A DNA stretch of 64,000 bases from Trichobilharzia szidati (Eukaryota; Platyhelminthes; Trematoda; Strigeidida; Schistosomatidae): NCBI GenBank assembly GCA_944472155.2, contig OX235279.1:157192199-157256198 (forward strand), written 5' to 3'. Shown in pieces: positions 1-10,860 of this stretch. Numbering within the stretch: the stretch's first letter is position 1; each line of letters opens with the position of its first letter. The translations under genes and the position numbers were made by a program. The notes under the pieces are model-generated. The model did not search any database and was not told where the DNA came from. It saw only the letters and a program-made list of their open reading frames with translations.

Positions 1-231
1 GGATGTCATAGTTATCAATTATCAGCTTTGTGTCAGGTATATCATTAGTTAGCCAAGTTTCAGTTACCAGAATCAGTGTTGGCCGTCTCATGTATACCAA
101 GCTGCGAAGGGAAGTTATTTTGTTAAGGAGAGATCGAGCATTTAAGAGCATAATTTTTAGAAAACCAGTTTTGTTGGGAGGGTAATTAGTGGGTTTTCTT
201 GTTACTATCCCTAACTCCTGGTAGCCTATGT
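1..231 (-). CDS. LINE ORF2, N-terminal start of endonuclease domain (cut by window edge)
   Basis: Reading the minus strand downstream of ORF1, an open frame contains KIMLLNARSLLNKI followed by LILVTETWL. This is the start of an APE-type endonuclease domain of a non-LTR retrotransposon; the E-T-W-L segment carries the metal-binding glutamate typical of CR1/Jockey-group LINEs. The frame overlaps the end of ORF1 and has no clear ATG at its beginning, so reinitiation or frameshifting may be used (inference). The rest of ORF2 lies off the left edge, so whether the element is intact cannot be judged. Confidence 0.7.
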
Positions 232-2058
232 TATGTTCCGAGGGATTCTCAGATGAGACATTGTCAGTGTGTCTACTATTCCCTGAACAAATTGTGATGC
301 AAGAGGGGCTATTGTTTGCTGCAACCGAAAATAATCCTGTTGCATATATTGGTTTCTGGCCTCATTACGTGGGTATCTGGAATCATTCCTTGACATTAGA
401 TAATCTGTTTCACTATTCAGATTGTTATTTACAGGGCCGAAATAACCTGTTTCTAGGTTGTTTTGAGGGTAGTGCGTGCCAAGTCTCTCGCAGTTGTACA
501 TTTGTGGACTCATTTCGTGCATGTACATAGAAGGACCGTGATTCAATCTATACCCGTTATGCTGATGGGGATTTACATAGCTACTATGAGGGTCCGAGTA
601 TGCATTTCCATCCATATGGTACCTAGTGGTGTCCCGTCTAGTAGCCCATGTGTTTTGATTATTTATTCTGGGTCCCGTTCTCAGGTTATATGAGCCCATA
701 GGCATATTACAACCTCGGCTATTACGGAAATCGTGGGTCTGACCCTGTTGTTTAATCAGCTCGGCTCCTCTTGCGTGTCTGCCAGAGTGTGATTTTGTGT
801 GGATAGAGCTATATTTGCTGTTAGTTTTGACCTCGTATAGTCTGTCATCCACAGTTTGTCTACCACCCTTAGTTCGACGAAGAGCACTTCCACCCTCGTG
901 TTCCGTCTCCTTTATGGGACCTGCCGTAATGCGCGCATAGCTCTTTTTTAGGCTTACATGCTGCTTGTTGGGCTTGTCACAAGGGAGATATGTGGACGCC
1001 TGTGGAGAGACCCTGGTTTTAGGGGACTTCTTTTCAGCTTTTACAAGGAGATTACCTTGCTTGGCCCTGGGTGCAGTGTTATCTGCCGATATTTGTAGGT
1101 TATCTGTCACAGAAGCATCTATGTCTACCTCATGTGCGGGGTCGGTAGATTTCCTAGGAGTGTTCTCAAGAACTTTGAGACTCATTCCAGTGTTACTGCC
1201 CTTTTTGGGTTTCCCTTCACCTTCGCGTGTCGCTTGTTCACCTAGTACAATGCAAGTGTCACTTTGTGCTTCAGTGTCCTTCGATACTTCGGCACTGATG
1301 CTATTCATGATTTGTGGTATAATCGTCTTCGTATCTAAGGTATTTTTAGCTACCTGTCGTTGGCTGGGGGTTTTGTCCGAGACTATCTTAACATTTTTGA
1401 ATTTCGTGGTGGAGGCCAAAGTATCCCCAGATTTCCTAAATTGTTCTGCTATTATACAGCTGTCAAACCTGAAAAGTATGGGACATGTGCGGTTTAACTC
1501 TTTTTTATTTAGTCTGATACACTGACAGGGTGTACTTAAGAGGTTTGCAGCCCTTAACAAGGAGTGCTGAACCGACTTTATGGGCTCATTGTCAGGTATG
1601 TTGTACACTATGGCGTTCTGTTTAGAAGCAAGTCTCTTAACAACTTCGCTCGATAGATAGTCCATACCGTTCTCTAGCTCCTTAACATGTTCCATTTCAG
1701 CATCGGTTGGCTTAGTCTTCAATTTAAACAGTTTTAGGAAAGTGAGATCTCCCAGTTCTTTTTTAAGATGGAAGATTGTTTCTGGTACCGGGTCAAGTAG
1801 ATTTAGTTTCGTCCTAAGGTCATTTATTTGTAGCTGCATGTCGTTTATGATAGAGACTAAGTTACTAATCTCTGCCTTTGCTGACAGGATATCTTCCACC
1901 TGTACTACAGGGGTTAGCATTATGTTGGAGGTATTTGTATTGGGTGAACTACTAATTATAGCTGATTTTAGGGGTGATAATACGTTACTAGATAAGCTTA
2001 AGCTATTTTCTAGATTACTAGAGTTCCTAAGAATACGTTTGTTAGAGTTTTTGCCCAT
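226..2058 (-). CDS. LINE ORF1 protein (nucleic-acid-binding, 610 aa, intact)
   Basis: An uninterrupted 610-codon frame starting MGKNSNKRIL and ending in TAG just before the endonuclease frame. Visible parts: a Ser/Asn-rich N-terminus; a heptad-like helix at about residues 55-90, probably a trimerising coiled coil; an RRM-like block from about residue 145 (NAIVYNIPD, then PILFRF and VKIVSDKTPSQRQ); and a long, basic, low-complexity C-terminus rich in Asn, Tyr and Arg. LINE ORF1 proteins of this layout bind element RNA. The Schistosoma CR1/Jockey-type assignment is inferred from order and context. The lack of any stop in 1.8 kb contrasts with the decayed LINEs elsewhere in the window, so this copy is probably young. 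Confidence 0.7.
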   Translation of the reverse strand: MGKNSNKRILRNSSNLENSLSLSSNVLSPLKSAIISSSPNTNTSNIMLTPVVQVEDILSAKAEISNLVSIINDMQLQINDLRTKLNLLDPVPETIFHLKKELGDLTFLKLFKLKTKPTDAEMEHVKELENGMDYLSSEVVKRLASKQNAIVYNIPDNEPIKSVQHSLLRAANLLSTPCQCIRLNKKELNRTCPILFRFDSCIIAEQFRKSGDTLASTTKFKNVKIVSDKTPSQRQVAKNTLDTKTIIPQIMNSISAEVSKDTEAQSDTCIVLGEQATREGEGKPKKGSNTGMSLKVLENTPRKSTDPAHEVDIDASVTDNLQISADNTAPRAKQGNLLVKAEKKSPKTRVSPQASTYLPCDKPNKQHVSLKKSYARITAGPIKETEHEGGSALRRTKGGRQTVDDRLYEVKTNSKYSSIHTKSHSGRHARGAELIKQQGQTHDFRNSRGCNMPMGSYNLRTGPRINNQNTWATRRDTTRYHMDGNAYSDPHSSYVNPHQHNGYRLNHGPSMYMHEMSPQMYNCERLGTHYPQNNLETGYFGPVNNNLNSETDYLMSRNDSRYPRNEARNQYMQQDYFRLQQTIAPLASQFVQGIVDTLTMSHLRIPRNIT

Positions 2059-2429
2059 TATTATTTGTGATAATATAGCAGAACTGAAAAATGAATATCA
2101 GCGAAAACACGTGCAAAAGTGTCACCAAATTCGAACGTACCGCGAACTGCAAGTTGATAGAACATTAGAAGGGGGTTGGCTAACAATGGGTTTACGTAGT
2201 GGATGAGCAGAATAATACCTACTACCTCGCTGTGCTGTTTGTCTAGAATTACTGGTTGGATATAATTGGCTTTCCACTTGACACAGATTAGGCCTACCCC
2301 TAGGAGCTAGGGTTTAGTACTTAATGTATTTGCTTCTTTTTCCCTTTTCTTATGATCAACTGGTTGATGACGGCTAACAGGGCAGCCAGCACATGCTATG
2401 TAGTGTTTCTGTTGCTTGGACACCTCATG
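2059..2429 (-). other. Probable 5' UTR of the first LINE and flank
   Basis: No coding frame is recognised. By position the part next to 2059 should be the 5' UTR of the minus-strand LINE, but its 5' end is not marked by any repeat I can see. Confidence 0.3.
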
Positions 2430-3577
2430 CGCTTTATTATTATTATTGTTCCCTTGGGTTCCTAGCGGAACATAGGGCTTCAACTGCACGCCTCCACTTG
2501 CTTCTGTCTTCTGCAGTACTTTTCACTTGCATCCACGTCAGCCCATACTGCTTCAGCTCTTCTTCACACGATCTCCTCCATGTCACCCTTGGACGTCCCA
2601 CTCGTCGCTTCCCTTTCGGGTTCCACTCCAGCTATGGCCTGACGCGCGATGTCACCCAGCGGCCTCCTCAGCGAATGTCCAATCCATCTACACTTTCTCC
2701 TGCATATTTTTGGGCGATTGGTTCTTGTTTCGTTTGTTTGCTCCCATAGTTTCTTGTTGGTGATTCTTTCCGGCCATCTGATCTTGAGTATAGAACGAAG
2801 ACAGCTGTTGATAAAGGTCTGCAACAGGCTGTTGGAAATATTCTTTGTGACCCGCCAAGTTTCTGATCCATCCGTATAGAAGAACTGACTGCCTTGACGT
2901 TTGTATTGAAAATCCGAACCACTTTGTTGTTGATGCTGAGTGACGAAGATTTCCAGATTGGTTTCAGGTTGATGAATGTGTTTCTCGCCTTCCCGATTCT
3001 CGATTTGACATCGTCGTCCTTTCCTCTTGTGGGTGAGACAATGCTCCCTAGACAAGTGAATGAAGTAACCTCTTTCAAATCCCTCCCGTTGATGGTGATT
3101 GGCGCTGGATGTTGCTGTTGTTGTTGTTGTTAGTTGGTTGGTTATTTTCATAACCTCCGTCTTGTCTATGTTCACCTGGAGTCAGTCCTGTTTTTGCTGC
3201 TTCTTCGACCAGTTTGTTGGTTTTCGCTTGTAAGTCTTCGATTTTGTGTGACATCAAACATAAATCATCCACGCGCGAAATCCAGGTCTTCTAGATTCTT
3301 CACGTCGGTCCAGGATATCTCTATCTTCTCGTTTCCCACTGTCTGACGCATAATCCAGTCCACCACAATTAGGAATATCATTGGTGATAATAAGCACCTT
3401 TGTCTGACTCCTGTGTTTACTCCAAACGCTTCACTGAGTTTTCCGTTGTGGATCACTTGACATGTGCCGTTGTCGTACAGCTGTTGAATAAGTTTGATGA
3501 ATATTTGGGGTACGCCGTAGTACCTGAGTAGTTTCCAGATTACTTCGCGGTCGACACTGTCGAAGGCGTTCTCGCTT
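2430..3577 (-). pseudogene. RTE-like (SR2-like) LINE reverse transcriptase remnant
   Basis: Minus-strand frames, broken by stops and shifts, give in order an RT motif A (ENAFDSVDREVIWKLL, near 3510-3577), a motif B region (GVNTGVRQRCLLSP), a decayed motif C (LEDLDFARG, with the YADD-type aspartates lost), a linker with KTEVM, then the C-terminal block with WRVTKNISN and RWIGHSLRRP. This order is characteristic of RTE-clade elements such as schistosome SR2. The minus-strand 3' end is an (AAT)n-like tail near 2430, typical of RTE. The copy is 5'-truncated near 3577 and cannot be functional. Confidence 0.7.
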
Positions 3578-5117
3578 TAGTTTTCCTAATGGAAATGGGA
3601 CGTTCATCATAGCGCCTAGAAAACTTGCTAACTTGTGTAGCTACTTTCGACTGGTACTTCACAGTGGATGGATTGTCAGACAGGGGTAACTGACTTATAA
3701 AGGGATGTGTGGAACACCAGTGGGATAGGTGTTGATGGTTTCGGGCTCTTGACGTTTGTGTCAGCGTGAAAACGATGTATTTCAACATTATGTTCCGTTG
3801 ACTCACCTATGTCCACCATTTCAGTGTCAGCATCAGTGTCGTTATATAATACTTGGCTAATATTAGTCTGTGCCTAAGAAAATGTCTGATGCATGCGGAC
3901 ATCAGGTGTTTCAGTGGACGAAATAACGCATGGAACATCATCTACAGTTATCCTATTAGAGTTTTCAGTATTCAGGGTTCCTGAACGGCATCGTCTTTGG
4001 CATGGTGTTAAATCAGGTGCAACCTTAATGTTAGTGTAGGGTGTTGAAGAGGTTTAATGGAATATAATGCGCAAGTGAAGACGTTATTAGAAAATGAATG
4101 AGATGAGACATTGTTAAGTGATATTCGAAGATACGACAAAGGAAAGCATGTTAATTTACAATATGCCCCATAAATCTGTGCAGAGCCCACCTGGTCGCAT
4201 CTCAGTAATAGGTTGACTGAATGGTATATGTTTAAAGGTAGAAGCATTATCTGTCTGGGCGATCATTATTATCTTTTTCAAGATAAAAATCCAAGCCATC
4301 ATAGAAATCTCGAGCCGTCAAATTGCATATTGCTGTTTCTGCAGAATGGGGCGATTCACCTTAGTGTCCACCACCACGTCTACTGATCAGCATGCGCCAC
4401 CCTCCCTCCTTTTATGATGTTAGGCTCTGATTGTTATGGCTACAGCAAATATATTGCTTGATTCCAGACACGTTCGTACCTCACATTCCATTTCCCTAGC
4501 TTTCTTAGTGAGTGCTTCCAATAGATCTCCACGTACAGATTTATGAACATATTATATATGTGTGCATGCGTCCTAATGAACAGATTAGTTTATAAGATGT
4601 TAAACCCTCAAAGAGTTAAAAGAATAGGTTTTGTGAATAGTGGAGCAAGATTCAGCAGAACACTATAGTTAGGGTTCAATGAAGGTAGTATGAACTGAAG
4701 GTAAGGTCGGTTGGCAGGACTTGTTGCACTAAATTATCATGACAGTCTTTTATATAGTAAACATTTGACATTGCAAAGTAACCTGTCCACACATATTATA
4801 AAAGGATATTAAAAATGAACCAACAGAATTTTAACATTTGGTTAACAATACTGCAGTGTAAATCAAACTATATACGATAAGAGTGTAATCAATATTAAAA
4901 TTCGTATTATCAAAGAATACATTAAGCTCAATAATTGAGTGTTATAAGGGAAAACAAGCGTGGTAAAGCAAGAGAACATTTGCTGCATAAATATTCTAAT
5001 AATTTTAAGTATTATAATGGCAATCAGATTTCAAGAATTGGTTATGCATAATTACTAAGTATTATTATATTAGTATTGGGACTAGTGTGCTTTCCGTAGT
5101 TAAATATCGAAATGTCA
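3578..5117. other. AT-rich spacer, no recognised gene
   Basis: Only short open frames on both strands, none with recognisable domains. The part just below 5117 is probably the 3' UTR of the LINE remnant that ends there. Confidence 0.4.
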
Positions 5118-5575
5118 TTGTCTCACCACTCTACCAGCAGTTGTGATCTTTTAGACGGGCTAGGGTGGACATGTTGATGTTTTTCTAGGCTCCTTTTAAA
5201 ACTGTCTGGCTTTTCACAGGATCTAATCTCAGAGGGTAGCTGGTTCCAAAGTTTGCTACATTTAATGGTGAAAAAGTTAGCTCTAGTGGTGAGTTTATAG
5301 GTGTTAACCTTGAGAAGGTAGTCGTGGCTGCGTAGACCATACGATTTAAGATTAGCCCACGTTATGGATGAGTTACTGCTACAGTGCTTCCTTATAACTT
5401 TGAATAAGAGAAATAAGTTGCACTTCACTCTCCTTAACCATAAGGGTTCTAAATTCAGTTGAATACATCTGTCGAGGTGTTCTATTTGCTGATCATAGCT
5501 TAGTAAGGCGGCCTGCTTAAATCTTGGGCTACCGAAATTTCCATCCAATATATTGCATCTATTTCCTCGTATTTA
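5118..5575 (-). pseudogene. LINE ORF2 C-terminal remnant
   Basis: About 150 codons open on the minus strand. They carry the terminal block of a CR1/Jockey-type ORF2: LEPLWLRRVKCNLFLLFKV, then LTTRANFFTIKCSKLWNQLP and a final SFKRSLEKH. The domain follows RT and has no known catalytic residues. A frame with similar LINE C-terminal character resumes at 9385-9758 on the same strand, so both were probably one element split by the plus-strand LINE between them. A short gap between the two peptide segments suggests some target sequence was lost. Confidence 0.6.
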
Positions 5576-6838
5576 TTTTATTTTAATCATTCACTTATGT
5601 GTCCTAATCGCATTGTTTACTCTCGCGGCTATTTAAAACGTTTCCAACCGGCTGATTTACTCGTTTCTAACAAACTTAGGAAAAAGCCTCATGGTGGATG
5701 GCAGCGAGCTTTAAAGCGTACTCCAATGCATTTGATGACTGTTTCTGTGATTATGAGCACAAATTGCAGATCTCTACCAAACAAGATTAATTACTTGCAT
5801 CCTCTATTACACTCAAATGTATATTGCAATACTGCTGTAATTACTCTTCAAGAAACTTGGCTGCACGATTCATATGACGATAATCTAGTCTCTTTACCTG
5901 ATTTCACAATGTACAGACAAGACCGATGCAGCTCAAAGAAGAAGAGAGATAGAGGTGTTGCCACTTTTATTAATTCTCAGTGGTCTACTGCCAACAACGT
6001 CTGCTTCAAATTCTCAAATGATAACATTGATTGCATAACTGTTAAATGCCGACCTTAACACTTATCTAAGTATAAATGCATTTTTGTCACAAATATCTAT
6101 GTCACACCTTCTTGCAGTCCCTCAGAACTATCGAACTTTGCTGACGAATTCACTATTTTTGCTGCTGCTTCGTTTGGTAACTCCTTGTCTGTAGTAACTG
6201 GTGACTTCAACGCCAGTGACTACAGTTTTATTACATTGCTGGGTCATGAAAATGTGGTTAACTTCCCAATTTGACAAGATACTTCGCTTGATTTAGTATT
6301 CATAAATGATTCTGGAATATGCGAAGCTCGTAAAAGAGCTCCACTCTCAAACTCTGGTCACTGTATTGTACGAGTTCTACCCAAAGTTTATGCAAAGTTA
6401 CACAAAAAAGCCTTCACTAACTTGTCCAAGAAAGTTGTTCACAGATGTTACTCAAATGAGAATGTACAACATCTTAGAAACATGCTCAGTGGCACAAGAT
6501 GGGATCTGTTTAATGATGTTTCACTTGATGACACTGTCTCTAATATTACGTCTTATCTGAAATTCTGTTTTGAAATCTGCTGCCCAAAAGAAACATTATT
6601 CGTCAAATTTGACCGTTTCTCCTCCCCTCAACTTAAAAAGCTTCTTAGAGAGAAGGAAAAGCTATATAAAATGAAAGACAAAAGTGGTGTAAAAAGAACT
6701 AACTTCCTTATCAAGTCTGAAATGTAGAGATTGAATGTTATATATAACCAGAAATTCATATCCTGCAAAAATGCTTCAAGTATGTAGAAACTATTTAAGG
6801 AAATCACTGGTGGTAAGCAGATAAACAATATTCCGTAG

Positions 6839-7109
6839 TTTTTTGATTGCACACTAGTCAGTAACTAGTGTAATGCGTCTAGTCCTATCTTCGGTGCAGA
6901 CTGAATTCTATCAGTCATGTTTGCAATGTGGCCACCATGCTAGATGGCTCGCCATTACGGTGCACTGTGAATTGTTGGTACAGTGCACCGTAATGGCGAG
7001 CCATCTAGCATGGTGGCCACATTGCAAACATGACTGATAGAATTCAGTCTGCACCGAAGATAGGACTAGATACAGGACACTAGTTACTGACTAGTGTGCA
7101 ATCAAAAAA
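6839..7109. repeat. 130-bp inverted repeat (hairpin) at SINE 5' end
   Basis: Left arm 6839-6968 and right arm 6980-7109 are reverse complements with an 11-nt loop (6969-6979) and one mismatched internal block of about 8 nt (AATGCGT against ATACAGGA). Confidence 0.9.
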
Positions 7110-7150
7110 TATCCAATACAGTCCTACAGGAGGTCAGTCGCGGGCCTGAA

Positions 7151-7204
7151 TAGCTCAGTGGTAACGTCTCTGACTGCAGCACTGGGTGACGCGGGTTCGA
7201 ATCT
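7151..7204 (+). promoter_or_regulatory. Internal RNA polymerase III promoter (box A and box B) of SINE
   Basis: Box A TAGCTCAGTGG (7151-7161) and box B GGTTCGAATCT (7194-7204) match tRNA intragenic promoter elements with normal spacing. The surrounding sequence does not close an acceptor stem, so this is a tRNA-derived promoter and not a tRNA gene. Confidence 0.8.
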
Positions 7205-7240
7205 CAGAAGGGACATCAGTTCCTTCAAGGTTGCAGATAC

Positions 7241-7285
7241 GCCTTGCTGATGAGTGCCAACTAGCACGAAACCTAGGTCCAAGGC
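7241..7285 (+). ncRNA. Hammerhead ribozyme, type I, in SINE
   Basis: All core elements are present in order: stem I strand GCCTTG (7241-7246), CTGATGA (7247-7253), stem II GTGC/GCAC closing loop CAACTA (7254-7267), GAAA (7268-7271), a very short stem III ACC/GGT around TA, cleavage triplet GTC (7277-7279) and stem I return strand CAAGGC (7280-7285), which pairs perfectly with 7241-7246. Self-cleavage is predicted after C7279. Schistosome Sm-alpha SINEs are known to carry such ribozymes, and every conserved core base is intact here. Confidence 0.85.
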
Positions 7286-9384
7286 TTCCTGCCGATTGCC
7301 TCCAACCATCTAATACCAATATTCCGCATTCTTCTGATGTATGTACTCTTAATAAATCTTTTATTTATTCTCCTTCAAATTCCATGCTTCCCAGTATCAC
7401 TAGTGTTAATAATAGCCCCTTTCCAAGTTTTAACACAAATGATGTTCAAAAGTGCCTCAAGTCTCTGAACCCTTCCCAGAGCTTAGGTCCAGATCATGTA
7501 CCTAGTATTATTTTTAAAAATGTTCTGATATTCTGTGTTACCCTCTCACTGATCTGTTTAACAAATCTTTTTCCAGTAATATTGTTCCTGCTGTTTGGAA
7601 AGACATTAAAGTTGTACCCATACCTAAATCGTCTACTGGAGCATGTGTCAAATTTAGACCCATTGCTATTATCTCTCCTTTTTTGAAAACTATGGAGAAA
7701 CTACTTTTACTTAGTCTTGTACCCTCTCTTAAATCCTTTAATGACCCAAAACAGTTTGCCTATAAGCACAGTAGAAGCACTTTAGATGCAGCTGCCGTCT
7801 TATATCATAACATTGCATCCAGTCTAGACAAAGGGGCTAAGTTTGTTCGTTGTGCCTTCCTAGACTATACATCTGCTTTTGACTCGGTCTCTAAGGGCAT
7901 CTTGTTAAATAAACTTGCTGTAAGTCAAACAGAATGTCGAGCTGTTAACTGGTCACATTCTTATTTCTCAGAAAGAAAGCAGTACACCGTGTATAAAGGG
8001 AAGTCTACCACTTCATTACCTACTGAAGCTGGTGTCCCTCAAGGCGCTGTCCTTTCTCCTTTTCTTTTTCCTTCTTCTTACATGACTTGCCTCAGTCTGA
8101 TGAAATAAACTTTGTGAAGTACGCTGATGATTTAACAGCTTCAATGGCCGTTAACTCCCTCCTAGATTGTACCAAAATAAATAGCTTTCTGTCGGAAGTC
8201 AGTAAATGGTCTGAGTCTAACGGTCTTAAACTGAATCCTTCTAAATGTCAAACTGTTAATTTCAGCTTAAGATGTAAACGACAGTTAAAAGAAGCCGTCG
8301 ATTCTCATGACAGTTGTAAGATTGATGACAATGATATAGGAATTAAATCAGAAATTAAGTATCTTGGAATTATTCTCTCTTCCGATCTCTCCTGGTCGTC
8401 CTATGTCTCAGCGATCTCCAGTAAAATATTCCGCCTGACATTTTACATTAAGAAGTTAAGGCACTCGGGTATAACTCAGCCCCTCCTCTTACAGTTCATA
8501 AACTCTTGCATCTTACCTATTCTTCTGTATTGTTCACCTTTATTCTTTCCTGCTTTGCTTAAAAAGGACTTTGTCACAATTCGTAGAATGCTGAAGACTG
8601 TCAGTAGGATGAGTGGTGTCCCAGTGGACTATATAGTTAACGTCGTTGTCGATAGACAGTTGACTTTGTGCAGTAAATTCGCCAAAGGGATTTTGTCTGA
8701 CTTGGAGCATCCACCTCACCCTCAGCTTTCACCTTGCATCTCCTCAGGTAGAACAAGAAGTAACTTCAGAAAACTGTATGCTCGCAAGTCTAAGTATAAA
8801 AATTCTATGATACCATACTTGGCACGTATTTTATGTGATGAAAATAGCGTCAGGCAAGAATTGACTAACCTTTTTCCATTTAGTAAATAAACAATTTCCT
8901 CCATCCATCCTTATATACCTTCAAGTTTTACCTTTATTATTTCTATTATATTTATGGTCCTGTTGATTCTTTGTTTTCACTTTCATAACTGCAAACACCA
9001 ACTTATCTCTATGGCTAATGTAATCTTTGTTTCTTCCCTCACCATATCATGTAAAGAGAACACTATATTTAATATTTTTAATCATGCAAGGATTTGTATA
9101 CCGCATCGACAATACTGTGTGAAACAAGCCCACGGCAATTTTCACTTGTATTATTATCATTACCTTAGCTGCTATCATTATTATTATTTCCATTTTATAT
9201 TCTGCATGTTTTTTATTTTTTTATATTAACCCTATTGTAAATGTAGAAAAATTTTCTATGTGATTAATTTTATTTATAATTTGAGGAAATTAGATGCAAT
9301 ATTGTGATTAATGCTGAAGATTCCATTCCGTATCACAAGTACTGTTTTTGAAATAAAGTAAATCATTATTATTTTAAAAAAATA

Positions 9385-9758
9385 TGCGTTTCGTCAGGAA
9401 TGTTTGGACACTTTAGACTTTTTTCTGCCTGCTGATTTAAAGCCACTGTATAAGTGGGCACAGTATTCAAATTTGGGGCGAATACATATCTTATATATAG
9501 CCAATCTGACTTCTGGAGTGTAAAAGTTGCGTAGCACAAAGCCGGTGAGACGTTTACAATCAGATACCACCTTATTTGCATGTTCAGTAAAGGTTAGACC
9601 TGAGTATGTTACACCGGCATCTGTGACGGTGTTCGCGGATATATCACTAACCTCGATATAACTTGGACCAAGCCCAAAATCTCCCTTATTAGGTTCACAT
9701 AATCTTAATCTGTCTACAGATCAAGCCTTAATCTTTCCAAAACTCAGAGAAAACCTAC
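9385..9758 (-). pseudogene. LINE ORF2 fragment between RT and C-terminus
   Basis: Minus-strand frame open for about 120 codons with VSDISANTVTDAGVTYSG, LTFTEHANKVVSDCKRL and VRLAIYKICIRPKFEYC. This is the thumb/post-RT region of a CR1/Jockey-type LINE. It ends at TGA where the family D LINE begins. It is probably the upstream part of the remnant at 5118-5575. Confidence 0.6.
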
Positions 9759-10404
9759 CACATACCCCACTTCGTTAAGCATATTTTTCCCACGACTTCA
9801 ATGTTATTTGTTAACGTTTCACTAACTTGTTCGATGAGCTCCCCAGTGTCATTTGTACGGCCACACTGTTGGTACTTACTGTTCCTTGAAGTTTAACTTG
9901 GCTGAAGGCCACTGTCTTTAGTGTTTTATTATTTTTAGGCCAATAACGAATGAACAGTCCGCTGACCCTATGTTATTAAGCAACTCGAGTCATTTCACCT
10001 AGCCGGTTATCTATTATAACGTAATATTTACGAACGCCGTGTAAAAAACCGCAGAGTAGTCTTAATTTATATGCATATAATTCAGTGTAACCCATTAGTT
10101 CGTGAAGTAATGGTGAAACTTTTATCGAGTGCGTATTTTTCTTTCTGACATTTGAATTCGTCAGAGAACTAAGAAATTACATTTCGACGTATCTTTGTGG
10201 TATGATTTGATTTTCTAGCTGCCAACAGTCTTCGTTATTGTATGCGCTTAATTTCGTAAACTGAGGTCATTTTCAAGACATTTTCAAAGCAGCGGTGTGC
10301 CCCACATTTCAAAACAACTGTGAAATATGATAATTTGGTTTACGGTGTAGTTACATCAGACATGATCATGCCGGTAAAAACGGCATGCTAATCATGGAAA
10401 CGAT
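9759..10404. other. Spacer, no recognised gene
   Basis: No domain-bearing frame. The inverted repeat is demonstrable from 10368, because the window ends at the mirror position. A small hairpin ATGCCG/CGGCAT lies at 10368-10386. Confidence 0.4.
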
Positions 10405-10860
10405 TAATTTATGTGAAAAACTATGATTATTACTTCTGTCTTCTCTATGTTCACTTGAAGTTCTGTCTTCGATGTTCCTTCTGCCAACTTGTGGTTCTCA
10501 CCTGGAAGCATTCCAATTTGCGCGACATTGGGAATCAATCGTCTGCAAAGTGCAAATCTTCTAGAGTTCTCTCATCAGTCCAACGAATGCCTGTCCTTTC
10601 ACAATTAGGAATACCGTCAGTGAACGAGGACACCTTTGCTTCACTCCTGCTTTCACCGCAATTGATTCGCTTTTTCCGTTGTGATTCATGTGACACAGTG
10701 TTTTCAAATAGTTTGTGAGTGAGGCTGGAGGGTTCTTCGGGACAAACACCATTGAAGGCCTTTACAAAGTCAATGAATTGAGGTAGAAAGTTGGCCACCA
10801 TTCTATACTCTGTTCGACGCTGATGCGTAGAGTAGAAATTTAACCAGCAGTTGATTCGCT
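10405..10860 (-). pseudogene. RTE-like LINE RT fragment (left arm)
   Basis: Minus-strand peptides MNHNGKSESIAVKAGVKQ and LEDLHFADD are the region before motif B and motif C of an RTE-type RT, preceded by a decayed motif A (FIDFVKAFNGVC). Frames are broken. Mirrored at 63508-63963. Confidence 0.6.

Larger units (their letters stand above)
6836..7316 (+). mobile_element. tRNA-derived SINE (Sm-alpha-like) with fold-back 5' end and hammerhead ribozyme
   Basis: A 481-bp insertion bounded by a perfect 10-bp duplication CAATATTCCG (6826-6835 and 7317-7326). Removing it restores the LINE peptide across the site (QINNIP on one side, HSSDVC on the other). The 3' half has pol III box A and box B and ends in a hammerhead ribozyme. 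The 5' half is a 130-nt near-perfect hairpin. tRNA-related SINEs with hammerheads (Sm-alpha) are established in schistosomes; the hairpin head is unusual and is reported as a finding. Confidence 0.75.
5597..8890 (+). pseudogene. LINE family D ORF2: endonuclease plus reverse transcriptase, broken
   Basis: Endonuclease start at 5740-6058 (STNCRSLPNKIN, then TLQETWLHDSYDD) and its GDFNASD block near 6200. The frame shifts near 6060 and 6730. After the SINE insertion it continues with the RT: finger region LNPSQSLGPDHVPS (about 7470), motif A FLDYTSAFDSVSK (about 7858), motif B GVPQGAVLSPFLF (about 8032) and motif C VKYADDLT (about 8113). A C-terminal region of about 250 codons runs to TAA at 8888-8890. 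Each catalytic motif is still readable, including both motif C aspartates, but at least four frame breaks make it a pseudogene. The long open 3' half (8087-8890) suggests moderate age. Confidence 0.7.
5585..9382 (+). mobile_element. CR1/Jockey-like LINE (family D), nearly full-length ORF2, decayed
   Basis: Plus-strand non-LTR element with endonuclease, RT and C-terminal regions and a 3' UTR ending in AATAAAG and a T/A-rich tail near 9382. It is inserted in a minus-strand LINE (5118-5575 and 9385-9758) and carries its own SINE insertion at 6836-7316. Older copies of the same family occupy both palindrome arms (31370-33870 and 38015-40515). Its 5' boundary is estimated from where the minus-strand LINE frame stops. 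Confidence 0.65.

Noticed and set aside
965..2206. Plus-strand open frames opposite ORF1
   Set aside because: They lie antisense to the intact 610-aa ORF1 and have no recognisable motifs; shadows of the real frame.
7143..7215. A functional tRNA gene
   Set aside because: Boxes A and B are good but the acceptor and anticodon stems do not close, and the unit sits inside a SINE with its own target duplication.
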